Shown: positions 24,395 to 33,163 of the stretch, one piece after another
Numbering within the stretch: position 1 is the stretch's first letter
How the letters are laid out: the number at the start of each line of letters is the position of its first letter
Assembly (NCBI RefSeq): GCF_001021385.1
Contig: NZ_CP011773.1
Span: 3,286,001-3,350,000, forward strand
Length of the DNA: 64,000 nucleotides
Direction: 5' to 3'
DNA from: Mycobacterium sp. EPa45
GTDB lineage: Bacteria; Actinomycetota; Actinomycetes; Mycobacteriales; Mycobacteriaceae
The notes under the pieces: generated by a model
What the model saw: the letters and a program-made list of their open reading frames with translations, nothing else
Databases searched by the model: none
Told to the model about the DNA's origin: nothing
Position numbers and translations under genes: made by a program

Positions 24395-25429
24395 GTGCCT
24401 GGATCCGTTCCGTCGAAGCCGCCCGCAGTCGTCCTTCCTGGGTGGTTCGCCGACTTCCTCGCTGATCGTGCCATCCGCAAGCCCTCGCCCCACACCTCCA
24501 AAGCCTATCGCCAGGATTTCGAGGCGATCGCCGTGTTGATGGCGGGGTCCGCCGACGCCGTCTCGGACCTCTGCATCCACGAATTGACAAAGGACAGAAT
24601 GCGTTCGGCGTTCGCTGCCTACGCCGAGACCCATTCGGCGGCGTCGATCCGACGCTGCTGGTCGACGTGGAACACCCTGTGCACGTTCCTCTTCACCGCC
24701 GAGTTGCTCGACGCCAACCCCATGCCGCTCATCGGCCGCCCCAAGGTGCCGAAGTCCCTACCCAAGAGCTACCCCGCCAGCGCCGTCACTGATTTGGTTG
24801 CAGCGATCGACGCCGATCACGGTTCTACCCGTGCCAGTGACTGGTCCGAGCGTGACCGCGCCATCGTCTTCACCTCATTACTGGCCGGGCTCAGAGCCGA
24901 CGAGCTACTGAACGCCAACGTCGGCGACATTCGCCGCACCGACGACGGCGCCGTACTGCACGTCCGAGGCAAGGGCAACAAGGACCGTCGACTCCCCATT
25001 GGCCCAGAGCTGCTCGACGTTCTCGACGACTACCTTCGGACGTGGGCCAACCGATTTCCCCAGACCCGCCGACGAACATCCAGCACCAAGGCGCCCAGCA
25101 GCTTCTCCCCGACCGCTCCCCTCTTCGTCGGTGCCGACGGGGACCGCATCACCCGCGGAACGCTGCAATACCGGATTCTGCGGGCCTTCAAGAAGGCCGG
25201 CATCAACGGTGAACGAGCCTCCGGCGCACTGGTTCACGGCTTGCGCCACACCTTCGCCACCGAACTCGCCAACGCCAACGTCAGCGTCTACACCCTGATG
25301 AAGCTCATGGGCCACGAATCCATGGTCACGTCACAACGCTACGTCGATGGCGCTGGCACCGAGACCCGCTCCGCCGCTGAACTCAACCCCCTCTACGGGC
25401 TCCTTAGCGACGAGAAGCCACCCCTGTGA
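24395..25429 (+). CDS. Tyrosine recombinase / integrase
   Basis: A 344-aa phage-integrase-family recombinase, apparently intact. Residues about 15-110 form the SAM-like core-binding domain. The catalytic set is R167 (LAGLRADELL), probable K195 (GKGNKDRRL), H281-x-x-R284 (VHGLRHTFATEL), H307 (LMGHES) and Y316 (SQRYVDGA). The GTG at 24395 has no strong ribosome site; a leaderless transcript starting near the palindrome would explain this. No tRNA gene is visible nearby as an attachment site. It may have mobilised the debris to its left, or may itself be a resident Xer-like element. Confidence 0.92.
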   Translation: MPGSVPSKPPAVVLPGWFADFLADRAIRKPSPHTSKAYRQDFEAIAVLMAGSADAVSDLCIHELTKDRMRSAFAAYAETHSAASIRRCWSTWNTLCTFLFTAELLDANPMPLIGRPKVPKSLPKSYPASAVTDLVAAIDADHGSTRASDWSERDRAIVFTSLLAGLRADELLNANVGDIRRTDDGAVLHVRGKGNKDRRLPIGPELLDVLDDYLRTWANRFPQTRRRTSSTKAPSSFSPTAPLFVGADGDRITRGTLQYRILRAFKKAGINGERASGALVHGLRHTFATELANANVSVYTLMKLMGHESMVTSQRYVDGAGTETRSAAELNPLYGLLSDEKPPL

Positions 25430-25469
25430 CATGCCTTTCGACCGCCCACGCAGAACTGAGTGCCAGATA

Positions 25470-25482
25470 ACATATCTTATGT
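25470..25482. repeat. Short palindrome downstream of the recombinase
   Basis: ACATA at 25470-25474 and TATGT at 25478-25482 flank TCT; the segment is embedded in CAGATAACATATCTTATGTC, an AT-rich island in high-GC DNA. It shares the hexamer GATAAC with the palindrome upstream of the recombinase, so both could be binding sites of the same protein. Confidence 0.35.
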
Positions 25483-25585
25483 CAAGTTAGGTCGGCGTCG
25501 ACCGCTCCCCGTGACGCTGAGTGTTCGGTCTCAATGAAGCTGTCATCTTTCGCTCGGGGAACACCGCCAGGGTGGACACTATGAC

Positions 25586-26137
25586 GTGGCTCTTTCCTCA
25601 ACAGTGTTCAAAGTCGAACTTGGCGTCTCCGACGTCGATCACGGCTACTACGCCGATCACACACTGACCGTGGCGCGCCATCCCAGTGAGACCGATGAAC
25701 GGATGGTGGTGCGGTTGTTGGCGTTTGGGCTGCGCGCACACCGGCTCAGCGACGTCGACGGTGAGTTGGCGTTCGGGGCGGGCCTGTCCACCCCCGGCGT
25801 ACCGGACCTGCGGCTCGCGGACTACACCGGCCGGATCCTGGAGTGGATCAACGTGGGTCAGCCCGATGAACGCGCCTTGGGCAAGGCGGCCGGCCAAGCA
25901 GACCATGTGCTGCTGTTCCCGTTCGCCGTCGGCGTGGCCACCTGGTGGCGCACCGTGGGACCCAAAGTGGCGGGGTTGCCGAACCTGTCGGTGGTGCAGA
26001 TTCCGCACGCACCGGTGCAGCAACTGGCCCAGACTGTCGATCGACGGGTCTCGGCGCAGGTGATGGTGATGGAAGGTCAGGTGACGATGACCGTAGGCGC
26101 CGTCGACGTCACCTTCACGCCCGTGCCATTGGAGTGA
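25586..26137 (+). CDS. YaeQ-family protein
   Basis: A 183-aa protein of the YaeQ family, which has a PD-(D/E)XK-nuclease-like fold but no established function. Family landmarks are YYADHTLTVARHPSETDERM near the N-terminus, LAFGAGLSTPGVPDL, and EWINVGQPDERALGKA. The GTG at 25586 begins just after CACTATGAC with no strong Shine-Dalgarno. Nothing in the neighbourhood suggests a specific role. Confidence 0.9.
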   Translation: MALSSTVFKVELGVSDVDHGYYADHTLTVARHPSETDERMVVRLLAFGLRAHRLSDVDGELAFGAGLSTPGVPDLRLADYTGRILEWINVGQPDERALGKAAGQADHVLLFPFAVGVATWWRTVGPKVAGLPNLSVVQIPHAPVQQLAQTVDRRVSAQVMVMEGQVTMTVGAVDVTFTPVPLE

Positions 26138-26206
26138 ACTTCTGCGGCAGGTCGCTTAGCCCTCTCTCGGCGAGACCGAACGTGGACTTTGGGGCGCCGG
26201 ACGAGG

Positions 26207-26554
26207 TCAGTGCGCGCCTCGGATGGCAGGCGCGGCCTTTTCCACCGGCAGCACATCGGTTGGCGTCGTCTCCGTGACCGTCCCGCCCATGTTCATGCCT
26301 GGGACGCTCGGCGGCGCGAACGTCTTGTTGTGATTGCCACCCGCAACGATGACACTGCCGCCGCCGGGAACGGTGGGTCCCCCGACGCTCGTATCGTCGT
26401 GGATCACGGTGTAGGACGCAGCGGCCAGGACAGCGCCCATGCCCACGATCATCCCCAACACCTTCAATCGCGAATGGCGATCCCGATTCGAGATCGCCTC
26501 GTCAACTGCCATGTCGTGCAAATGTGCGGCCGGGTGTGGATCGTTCGACATCAT
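26207..26554 (-). CDS. Membrane-anchored hypothetical protein, mycobacterial type
   Basis: A 115-aa protein with a cytoplasmic N-terminus (about 30 residues, MAVDEAISNRDRHSRLK), one membrane segment (VLGMIVGMGAVLAAASYTVI) and an exported Gly/Pro/Thr-rich tail containing GGNHNKTFAPPSVPGMNMGG. An AGAGG lies before the tandem ATGs. I recall similar short proteins across mycobacteria without a function. The tail suggests a periplasmic, cell-wall-associated or low-complexity binding role. Confidence 0.72.
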   Translation of the reverse strand: MMSNDPHPAAHLHDMAVDEAISNRDRHSRLKVLGMIVGMGAVLAAASYTVIHDDTSVGGPTVPGGGSVIVAGGNHNKTFAPPSVPGMNMGGTVTETTPTDVLPVEKAAPAIRGAH

Positions 26555-26723
26555 CGTCGGATACCTCTGCTCTTGGTGTTCGGTGGCGAAACCGGCCGGG
26601 ACGCCGGCTCAAAACCACTAAGCCACAGCGTTATTTGAGCGCCCAAATCTGTGACTGCGGTACCCACCAAGTCGACAGCTGCGGTTCAGCTTCTCGCAAG
26701 GAAGCACCCCTACCCTTCACGCC

Positions 26724-27455
26724 GTGGCGCAGCCCGACAGGCGCACTATGTTGCGCGCCATTGCAATTGGTGTCCTTGCCGCTGCCGCGACGAGTCGAGC
26801 AACGGCGCGGGCCGACATCACTCATCCAGCCAACGCACAGGTTCCCGCGCCGAGCGTCTTGACCCGCCTGCCCGGTGAGGGCAACCAGTTGGCCCTGACC
26901 GTCGACGACGGCACCAACTCGGCGGTAGTGGCCGCCTACGCCCAGTTCTGCCGGGACAGCGGGGTGCGACTGACGTTCTTTCCCAACGGTGTGAACAAGT
27001 CGTGGTCGGTCAACGCGCCGCTCCTCGCGCCGATGGTGGAATCGGGGCAAATCCAGGTGGGCAATCACACGTGGAGCCATCCCAACCTCACCCGCATCGG
27101 GCTCGACGCGGTGGCCGATCAGGTCCGACGAAATGCCGATTTCCTCCGCAACACCTTCGGCACCGACGGCACCCCATACTTTCGCCCGCCGTACGGAGCC
27201 CACACCCCCGACACCGACCGCGTTGCCGCGGACCTGGGCTACACCACGATCACGCTCTGGAGCGGCACGATCGGCGACTCGAGACCGGTCGATGAGCGCC
27301 AACTCGTGGGCTTCGCCCAACAGTCATTCCAGCCGCAGCAGATCATCCTGAGCCACGCCAATCTGCCGCCGGTCATGCACACCTACCCGCAGCTGCTCGA
27401 CATCATCACCAGCCGGGGCCTGCAGACCGTCACACTCAACGATGTGTTCAGCTGA
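26724..27455 (+). CDS. Polysaccharide deacetylase (CE4/NodB family), exported
   Basis: A 243-aa CE4 enzyme. The N-terminus DRRTMLRAIAIGVLAAAAT looks like a Tat-type signal ending near SRATARA. NodB motifs: TVDDG with the catalytic and metal Asp, HTWSHPNLT with the two metal His, RPPYG, and a C-terminal LSHAN with the distal His. Start GTG at 26724 with AAGGAAG upstream. Likely acts on N-acetylated cell-wall sugars in the envelope. A second, related gene is at 57834-58682; the two share the linear order of blocks SGVRLTFF.NGV..SW and TVTLNDVF. Confidence 0.9.
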   Translation: MAQPDRRTMLRAIAIGVLAAAATSRATARADITHPANAQVPAPSVLTRLPGEGNQLALTVDDGTNSAVVAAYAQFCRDSGVRLTFFPNGVNKSWSVNAPLLAPMVESGQIQVGNHTWSHPNLTRIGLDAVADQVRRNADFLRNTFGTDGTPYFRPPYGAHTPDTDRVAADLGYTTITLWSGTIGDSRPVDERQLVGFAQQSFQPQQIILSHANLPPVMHTYPQLLDIITSRGLQTVTLNDVFS

Positions 27456-27523
27456 GAGGCGAACTGAGCCCCAGGTGTGAGTCCCCTCGGCAGTCCCGGA
27501 CCACTGTCCGTAGACTCCGGCGA

Positions 27524-27982
27524 ATGTTGCGCATCGTGTGGACCCTGGTTACCGGTGTCGCACCCCTAGTCCTCGTATCCTGCACCGGCCCCGAGTCCGC
27601 GGCGCCGTCACCGAGGCCGGTGGCCGCGTCGAGCACAGTCGCGCAGGAGACCTCCGTCGCGCCAACATCAGGGCAGCCATGCCACCTGGTAGCCGTGCGC
27701 GATCTCATCGAGTGGCACAAATCCAGCCACCCGCCTAGTTCCGACGGCTCGACAGGGCCACCCGCCTCCGCCGTGAAATTCGGCAACGTCAACCTCGTGG
27801 GCTGCAAGAGCACGCTCGACGGGTGGGTGGAAGAGCACTCAGACAGCGAAGCCGTTACCCAGGCAGGGTTTCGCGACTGCTTTGAAATCGCTTGGGCTGA
27901 CGACAATCCCGGTTACGACATCCACGCCTCGCCGGCACCGCGCCTGAAAAACGTTCTCCTACAGGCGGGCAACGACTGCTAA
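27524..27982 (+). CDS. Putative lipoprotein
   Basis: A 152-aa protein with a signal peptide and lipobox LVSC (Cys 20), followed by a Ser/Pro/Ala-rich linker (about residues 25-50) and a small cysteine-containing globular part (GQPCHLV, VGCKSTLDGW, RDCFEIAW, ends in GNDC) that probably forms disulfides. No family recognised. It is 68 bases after the deacetylase gene and could share its promoter. Confidence 0.75.
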   Translation: MLRIVWTLVTGVAPLVLVSCTGPESAAPSPRPVAASSTVAQETSVAPTSGQPCHLVAVRDLIEWHKSSHPPSSDGSTGPPASAVKFGNVNLVGCKSTLDGWVEEHSDSEAVTQAGFRDCFEIAWADDNPGYDIHASPAPRLKNVLLQAGNDC

Positions 27983-27987
27983 CTACT

Positions 27988-29532
27988 CTACAGTCGGCCG
28001 CGCAGTCGGTCGCGGTACGAGCGCCCGTCGGGGTCATAAATCAACCGGTAGAGGGGTTCTGCCCAGACGCGGGTTGGCCAGCCCAGACGCTCTGGCTTGT
28101 GCGGCCGCAACCGGCCCGGCGGCCTGGTCCCCTGGCAGCCCGACGCGTACCACGCGTCCAGCGCTTCCGCCGTGCTGGTGATGTCACGTATCGCTGTGAC
28201 CGGATCGACCAGATTTCCGTCCTCGCTGCCGTCGGCCGGTCGGTCCAGATGTTCCCGTAACAGTCGCAGCCTCAAGTCGCGAGCGAAGATCCCATCGGAA
28301 TCGAGGACTGCGCATGACAATTCGCTGTCGTGGGTCCATGACCGTCGATTGAGGTTGTCGCTGCCGACGCATGCCCAGATGTCGTCGATCACGCAGACTT
28401 TCGCGTGCACATACACCGGTGTGCCACGGTGATTCTCGACGTCGAAGATGTGGACACGTTCCGGACTTGCGGCCTGGCATGTCGCAATGGCCTGCCAGCG
28501 ACCGACCAAGTTCGGGGGCAATTGCAGTCGACCGTCGACGTCGGGATGACGCGGAATCACGGCCACGAGATGGAGGTCGGGGTTGTCTTGCAGTGCTTTG
28601 GCGAACAACTTGGCCACCCGTACCGACCACAGGTACTGATCCTCGACGTAGATGATTCGTCGGGCGCGGGGCACCACTTTGTTGTACGCACGCGCGATGC
28701 TGCGCTCTCCGTTGGGCGCGAAGTCGTACTGGAAATGCGCGTCTGGGTAGGTACGCAGCACCTGCACTGCATGAGGTCCGCACGCCGGCGGATCCGGTGG
28801 TTGCTCGGGTAGGCGGCCAGGCGAGAGATCCGCACCGCGCACTTTGTCCATCACCCAGGCGACCGGCGACAACATGTCCAGCGGTGCTGGATCATTCCAG
28901 CGTTCTCGGAAAGCTGTGTCGAGGGCGCCCACAGCGGGGCCGCGGATCTGCAGCTGCACGTCATGCCACGGCGGACGGTCCCCGTAAGACTTGGCCATTT
29001 GCACCGCCTGCGGGTCACCGTCGTGCGACTCGTCATCGCGGCGAGAATGGCACAGGTCGATGCCGCCGGCGAACGCGATATCTCGATGCGGCTCGTCCGG
29101 ATGGCGAATCACGACCAGCTTCTGGTGATGCGATCCGCCCACCCGTACGCGCTGATCCAACAGCACCTCGCCGCCCGCCTCTTCAATGGCCTCGCCCAGG
29201 TGCTGATTCTCCTCCTCGCTGTACTGAAACTTGTCCAGGTGAGACCGCCACACCAGCCCCTTCACCACCACTCCCCGTTGTGCGGCGTGACAGAACAACT
29301 CACGGATGGTGGGTCCGTCATCGCGCAACAGTTCGTCGGGATCGCCGCGCCAGTCGGTGAAGAAGACGTAGTCCCCCGCCCGTAGGACCTCTGCTTCGGC
29401 GGCGAGCCGCTCAAAGTAATTGGCACCGTGTATCAGCGGCTCGGCACGGTTGCCTTCCGACCACGCTGGTATGCGCGCGGCGGGGTTCCCTCGCTCATCG
29501 TCGGTCAGGAACCAGTCGGCCAGATTCACCAC
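27988..29532 (-). CDS. Phospholipase D-family protein with two HKD motifs
   Basis: A 514-aa PLD-superfamily enzyme. The first HKD is HHQKLVVI (residue about 158) and the second VHAKVCVIDDIWACVGSDN (about 370), each followed by the expected GxxN/SDN element. Two tandem GTG codons at 29532/29529 mark the start, with AAGG upstream. No signal peptide is visible. Could be a phosphatidyl-transferring hydrolase or a cardiolipin-synthase-like enzyme; substrate unknown. The gene is convergent with the lipoprotein gene and only five bases separate the stops. Confidence 0.88.
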   Translation of the reverse strand: MVNLADWFLTDDERGNPAARIPAWSEGNRAEPLIHGANYFERLAAEAEVLRAGDYVFFTDWRGDPDELLRDDGPTIRELFCHAAQRGVVVKGLVWRSHLDKFQYSEEENQHLGEAIEEAGGEVLLDQRVRVGGSHHQKLVVIRHPDEPHRDIAFAGGIDLCHSRRDDESHDGDPQAVQMAKSYGDRPPWHDVQLQIRGPAVGALDTAFRERWNDPAPLDMLSPVAWVMDKVRGADLSPGRLPEQPPDPPACGPHAVQVLRTYPDAHFQYDFAPNGERSIARAYNKVVPRARRIIYVEDQYLWSVRVAKLFAKALQDNPDLHLVAVIPRHPDVDGRLQLPPNLVGRWQAIATCQAASPERVHIFDVENHRGTPVYVHAKVCVIDDIWACVGSDNLNRRSWTHDSELSCAVLDSDGIFARDLRLRLLREHLDRPADGSEDGNLVDPVTAIRDITSTAEALDAWYASGCQGTRPPGRLRPHKPERLGWPTRVWAEPLYRLIYDPDGRSYRDRLRGRL

Positions 29533-29789
29533 GACCTTGTGGTGCCCGTTCGGCGTCAGGACTACACCGCAGCCGCTAGCGCCAGACCGGGCGTTGGGTA
29601 TGCGGCGAACGCGCCGTCCCCGTCACTGCGGGCGCCCAACGGTTGCAATGTCGCATACGGGGAACCCCTGTCAGCATCGGCGCCGACAATCCACGAGTCG
29701 CTGATCGCCACTGTGCGCCGGGTGCGCCACACCTCCGACGAAGAAATGAGTCACACATGACAGCCTCAGACCCAAGGGAACGTCCCGAC

Positions 29790-30287
29790 ATGACAACTAC
29801 GCACGCCAACGCCGACTTGGAGGTCGACCACGCCGCCCTGGACGAGCCGCGCGCCAAGTGGCGGGCCGCACAGGAAGCGGCGGCGCAGGCCGAGAGTCAT
29901 TTGTCCCTCGTGTTGGAACGGCTCGAGCACAATGCCGAACGACGCAGCTCCGACGAGGCTGCGCTGCAAGCCGCGGTCGACCAGCAGGCCGAACTCAAGC
30001 GTGCGATCAAGACGTCGGCCGAACAGCGTGAACCGCTGCGCAGGGCACGAAGCAAGGCTCAACGCGGAGTGGAAGAGGCACGCAAGAGGGCCCAGGCTGC
30101 TGAGGCCGAGTACGACCAGGCCCTACTCGTCGAGGTGCTGGCCGCACAGAAAAGCAAGGATCTGTCTGCGTCCGACGGCCAGACACCGGCAGCCCATCAC
30201 GAAACCGATGCCGTGGCAACGCCCATCGCGCAGTCCACCGCTCGAACAACGGCAGCAGCCGTGACGGCTCGTAACGCAGGCGCCTAA
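29790..30287 (+). CDS. Coiled-coil protein of unknown function
   Basis: A 165-aa, highly charged, almost purely helical protein. Residues about 15-125 form continuous heptad-like coiled coil rich in Ala, Glu, Arg and Gln (for example AQAESHLSLVLERLEHNAER), followed by a Ser/Thr/Ala-rich tail. The ATG at 29790 is preferred because AAGGGAA lies nine bases upstream; an in-frame ATG at 29757 is possible. The gene ends in a strong hairpin terminator. Function unknown; a scaffold or stress-related role is possible. Confidence 0.65.
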   Translation: MTTTHANADLEVDHAALDEPRAKWRAAQEAAAQAESHLSLVLERLEHNAERRSSDEAALQAAVDQQAELKRAIKTSAEQREPLRRARSKAQRGVEEARKRAQAAEAEYDQALLVEVLAAQKSKDLSASDGQTPAAHHETDAVATPIAQSTARTTAAAVTARNAGA

Positions 30288-30329
30288 CCCGCTATCCCCC
30301 ATGCCAGCGAAGCGCTGGCTCCAGGTCGA

Positions 30330-30369
30330 CGAATGAGCCCAGGCGAGGTGTCTCGCCTGGGCTCATTCG
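30330..30369. terminator. Strong bidirectional hairpin terminator
   Basis: A perfect 18-bp stem (CGAATGAGCCCAGGCGAG and its exact complement) with a 4-base GTGT loop. It lies between the 3' ends of the convergent coiled-coil gene (ends 30287) and desaturase gene (ends 30407), so it can serve both. There is no U-tract, as is common in mycobacteria. Confidence 0.9.
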
Positions 30370-30406
30370 GTGGTGGAGCGCGTGACAAGTCGCATCTGCC
30401 GCGAAG

Positions 30407-31525
30407 TCATGTCGCCGAAACTGGTACCAGCATTTGCGAATTGTTCGCCAAGGATTCGCGGCTATCTGGCAAGCGATCCGGCAATGCGAGCCTGTGGATC
30501 GTCCGCAGCGTCGAAAGATACTGGTGTGAAAGCGAACCCGTGTTGTACGGGAGGCCGTACTTGGCAACGAGCGGACGTACCCGGTCGGCGATCTCGGCCA
30601 AGCGACTGCTCGGCAAGTCGGGGAACAGGTGGTGCTCGATCTGGTAACAGAGATTTCCGCTCGAGAATGCCAGCAACCGGTCGGCCTTGAAGTTCGCCGA
30701 GCCCAACATCTGCCGCAAATACCACTCGGGCCGGGATTCATGCTCGAGGACGTCGCGGGTGAACTTCTGCGTTCCATCCGGGAAGTGCCCACAAAAGATC
30801 ACCATGTACGCCCATAGGTTGCGAAGCAGGTTGGCGACCACATTTGCCCCGAGGGTTCGACGCCACCGGGACCCGCTGAGCGCCGGCACCATCACGTAGT
30901 CTTTGAGCGATTGACGTATTACTTTGCCCGCCAGCGCCTTTGTTTGGGCCTTGGTCTCTGTTCGATCGCGATCCAGATCGACCCCGTGCAGGGCGATACC
31001 CCATTCGAACAACAGGGCCAGAAAGAGATTTTGGAGTGGCTGCAACAGGTACCGTGGTTTCCACGGCTGATCGCGGGTTACTCGCATGACTCCGAATCCA
31101 AGGTCCCCGTCCTCGCCGAGCACGTTGGTAAAGACATGGTGTCGATAGTTATGCGAGGTCCTCCACTGGGCGGAGAGCGCGACCATATCCCACTCCCACG
31201 CGGTCGAGTGAATCTCCGGATCGTTCATCCAATCCCATTGGCCATGAGACACATTGTGGCCGATTTCCATATTCTCAACGCTCTTGGCATACGCCAGCGC
31301 AGCGGTCCCCAGGACCCAGCCGAGGTTCGATCGGCTTCCCGCGATCAGCAGCCGCGCGCCGAGCGCGAGCACTCGTTGGAACATGATGGTGCGCCGAATG
31401 TAAGCAGCATCCTGTGCGCCGAGCGACTCCTCGATGTCGCGGCGGATCGCGTCGAGCTCGTCACCCAGTTCGCGGATATCGTTGGGGCTCAAGTGCGTAT
31501 AACAAGCAATATCGGTAACGGCCAT
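30407..31525 (-). CDS. Membrane fatty acid desaturase, DesA3-like
   Basis: A 372-aa acyl-CoA desaturase of the three-His-box membrane class. His boxes: HNVSH, HNYRHH and QIEHH, with NMEIGHN and HGQWDWMNDPEIHS typical of mycobacterial DesA3. Start at the ATG at 31525 (MAVTDIA, matching the family N-terminus), with AAGG upstream; an ATG at 31546 is less likely. DesA3 normally receives electrons from a partner oxidoreductase whose gene is adjacent in M. tuberculosis; no such gene is present here. Confidence 0.9.
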   Translation of the reverse strand: MAVTDIACYTHLSPNDIRELGDELDAIRRDIEESLGAQDAAYIRRTIMFQRVLALGARLLIAGSRSNLGWVLGTAALAYAKSVENMEIGHNVSHGQWDWMNDPEIHSTAWEWDMVALSAQWRTSHNYRHHVFTNVLGEDGDLGFGVMRVTRDQPWKPRYLLQPLQNLFLALLFEWGIALHGVDLDRDRTETKAQTKALAGKVIRQSLKDYVMVPALSGSRWRRTLGANVVANLLRNLWAYMVIFCGHFPDGTQKFTRDVLEHESRPEWYLRQMLGSANFKADRLLAFSSGNLCYQIEHHLFPDLPSSRLAEIADRVRPLVAKYGLPYNTGSLSHQYLSTLRTIHRLALPDRLPDSRESLANNSQMLVPVSAT

Positions 31526-31618
31526 TAGTGGGGTGTCCTTGGTCATGTGAACTACCGCAGGCGAGGTTCTGCGCCCCTGAGATATCTAGAGAAGTAGGGC
31601 AGACAACTGTGCCTGGGC

Positions 31619-31647
31619 AGTTGCACCCGCGCCGGGCGGGTGCAACT
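31619..31647 (-). terminator. Hairpin terminator after the cold-shock gene
   Basis: AGTTGCACCCGC at 31619-31630 and its perfect complement at 31636-31647 form a 12-bp GC-rich stem with a GCCGG loop, placed 23 bases downstream of the cold-shock stop. It lacks a U-tract but is well placed to end that transcript before the desaturase gene. Confidence 0.8.
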
Positions 31648-31669
31648 CACCTGATCGCGTGATCGCCGG

Positions 31670-31870
31670 TCAGAGTGCGCGGACGCGACTTGCCTGCAGG
31701 CCCTTCGCGCCTTGAGTGACCTCGAACTCGACCTGCTGATTCTCCTCGAGGCTGCGGAAACCGCCGCCGTCGATCTCGGAATAGTGGACGAACACGTCCG
31801 GACCCTCGGCCCGCGTGATGAATCCAAAGCCCTTTTCGGCATTGAACCACTTCACAGTTCCCTGTGTCAT
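31670..31870 (-). CDS. cspA: Cold-shock protein CspA-type
   Basis: A 66-aa cold-shock domain protein with both RNA-binding motifs, KGFGFI (RNP1) and VFVHYSEI (RNP2). Length is the family norm. The ATG at 31870 has AAGGAG upstream. It binds single-stranded RNA and DNA and typically acts as an RNA chaperone. A gap of about 460 bases lies upstream, compatible with a long regulated leader. Position next to a desaturase suits membrane and cold adaptation, but that is inference. Confidence 0.97.
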   Translation of the reverse strand: MTQGTVKWFNAEKGFGFITRAEGPDVFVHYSEIDGGGFRSLEENQQVEFEVTQGAKGLQASRVRAL

Positions 31871-32335
31871 TTTCTTTCTCCTTGTCAGGATTCCCGCCCG
31901 CACTGTGCGAGCCGGCGGCCGATCGGTATAGACGGCTGCTTCCGAGTTGTCCTGCAACAAGAAAAGACGCCCGCACCAAGTTCTGCGCGAGCGTGCGTAA
32001 AACACGAACACTGAAAAACTTTCGACCTCACTGTTTACAACGTCCTGTGGCCATATTGGTTCCCGGGCTGGCGGCAATTGCCCGATTGTCGCCAACGCCT
32101 CGATCGGCGCCGTCGGATCAGCCATCCGCGTCTGTACCAAATCTTGTGTGGCCCAACTGATCTGAACATTCAGGTCGTGCAGGCGACGAGGTGCCCGGAT
32201 GTCCCAGCTGTAATTGCTGATGGCATCGGACCTCACTCATCGCAGCGCGAACCGCGAAATCGACGGAGCTCGGCCCTTACCCGGATCGAACCGGTGCCGC
32301 CCCATCCCCTAGTTCTCCGTGGCAGGATCGATGTC
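31871..32335. promoter_or_regulatory. Upstream region of cspA and of the SRPBCC gene
   Basis: 465 bases between divergent genes with no supportable coding region. It must contain the promoter and 5' leader of the cold-shock gene and the promoter of the rightward SRPBCC gene. Long structured leaders are common for cold-shock genes, but I cannot demonstrate a thermosensor or cold-box by eye. Confidence 0.45.
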
Positions 32336-32821
32336 GTGACCGAACTCATCGAGGTACAACGAACCATCCCCGCGCCGGCCGCGGACATCTTCGCGGTGCT
32401 GTGCGATCCGCAAGGTCACGTCGCGATCGACGCCACCGGCATGCTGCAGGACGCCGACGGGCAGCCGGTTCGTGCCGTCGGCGACACCTTTGTTGTGCAC
32501 ATGGACCGCGAATCGCTCAATGATTATCCGTTGGGCAAGTACGACGTCACCGTGTCGATCACGCAGTTTGAACAGGACCGGCTGATCGCCTGGACGATCT
32601 TCGGTCAACTCAAGCCGGACATCGGGCATGTTTACGGCTACCGATTGGAACCCACGGACGGCGGTACGGCCGTCACGTCGTTCTACGACTGGTCCGAGAT
32701 CGATCCGCATTGGCGTGACGCCAAGATCTTTCCCATCGTCGGCGAACCGGCATTGCGCGCGACGTTGGGCATTCTCGACCGGGCGGTGCGACGAGGTTAT
32801 CCCCTGTCGTCAACGCAATAG
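32336..32821 (+). CDS. SRPBCC-family (polyketide cyclase/START-like) protein
   Basis: A 161-aa protein of the Bet v1/START-like SRPBCC fold. It has the typical opening VQRTIPAPAADIFAVLCDPQ, a central beta-sheet with PLGKYDVTVSITQF, and the terminal helix ALRATLGILDRAVRRG. The GTG at 32336 follows GGCAGGA. Such proteins bind hydrophobic ligands; no catalytic residues or ligand can be named. Confidence 0.85.
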   Translation: MTELIEVQRTIPAPAADIFAVLCDPQGHVAIDATGMLQDADGQPVRAVGDTFVVHMDRESLNDYPLGKYDVTVSITQFEQDRLIAWTIFGQLKPDIGHVYGYRLEPTDGGTAVTSFYDWSEIDPHWRDAKIFPIVGEPALRATLGILDRAVRRGYPLSSTQ

Positions 32822-32842
32822 TCCGCCCCGCTTCTCAGGGAT

Positions 32843-33163
32843 CTACGACGGCTCTGGTGCAGGTTCAATGGTGACCAGCTCGGTCAAACCGCTGACTGTG
32901 AAGACGTCCATCAGATGTGGGTGAGCAAGGATCGCGATGCGGTCAGCGTTGCTGAACAAGGTGGTTATCGCGGTGCTGTCCAAGTACTTCACGGCGCTGA
33001 GATCGACGGTGAGCCTCGCATCACCGCCTGCGGACTCGGTGATCGCGGCGGTAAGGCCTTCGTTGAACGCGGCAACATTGCTCATATCGATCTCTCCCAC
33101 CGCGGTCAAGACGAATGTCCCGTCGCTACGGCATGCGCTATCGAGGGTGAGCGGTGTGGCCAT
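32843..33163 (-). CDS. STAS-domain anti-sigma factor antagonist
   Basis: A 106-aa single STAS domain of the RsbV/SpoIIAA class. The phosphorylatable serine lies in DLSAVKYLDSTAITTL, with the expected acidic residue before it. Its ATG overlaps the stop of the upstream regulator by one base, so the two are coupled. Unphosphorylated STAS proteins sequester an anti-sigma kinase and free a sigma factor. The partner sigma factor (SigF-like in mycobacteria) is not in the window. Confidence 0.9.
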   Translation of the reverse strand: MATPLTLDSACRSDGTFVLTAVGEIDMSNVAAFNEGLTAAITESAGGDARLTVDLSAVKYLDSTAITTLFSNADRIAILAHPHLMDVFTVSGLTELVTIEPAPEPS

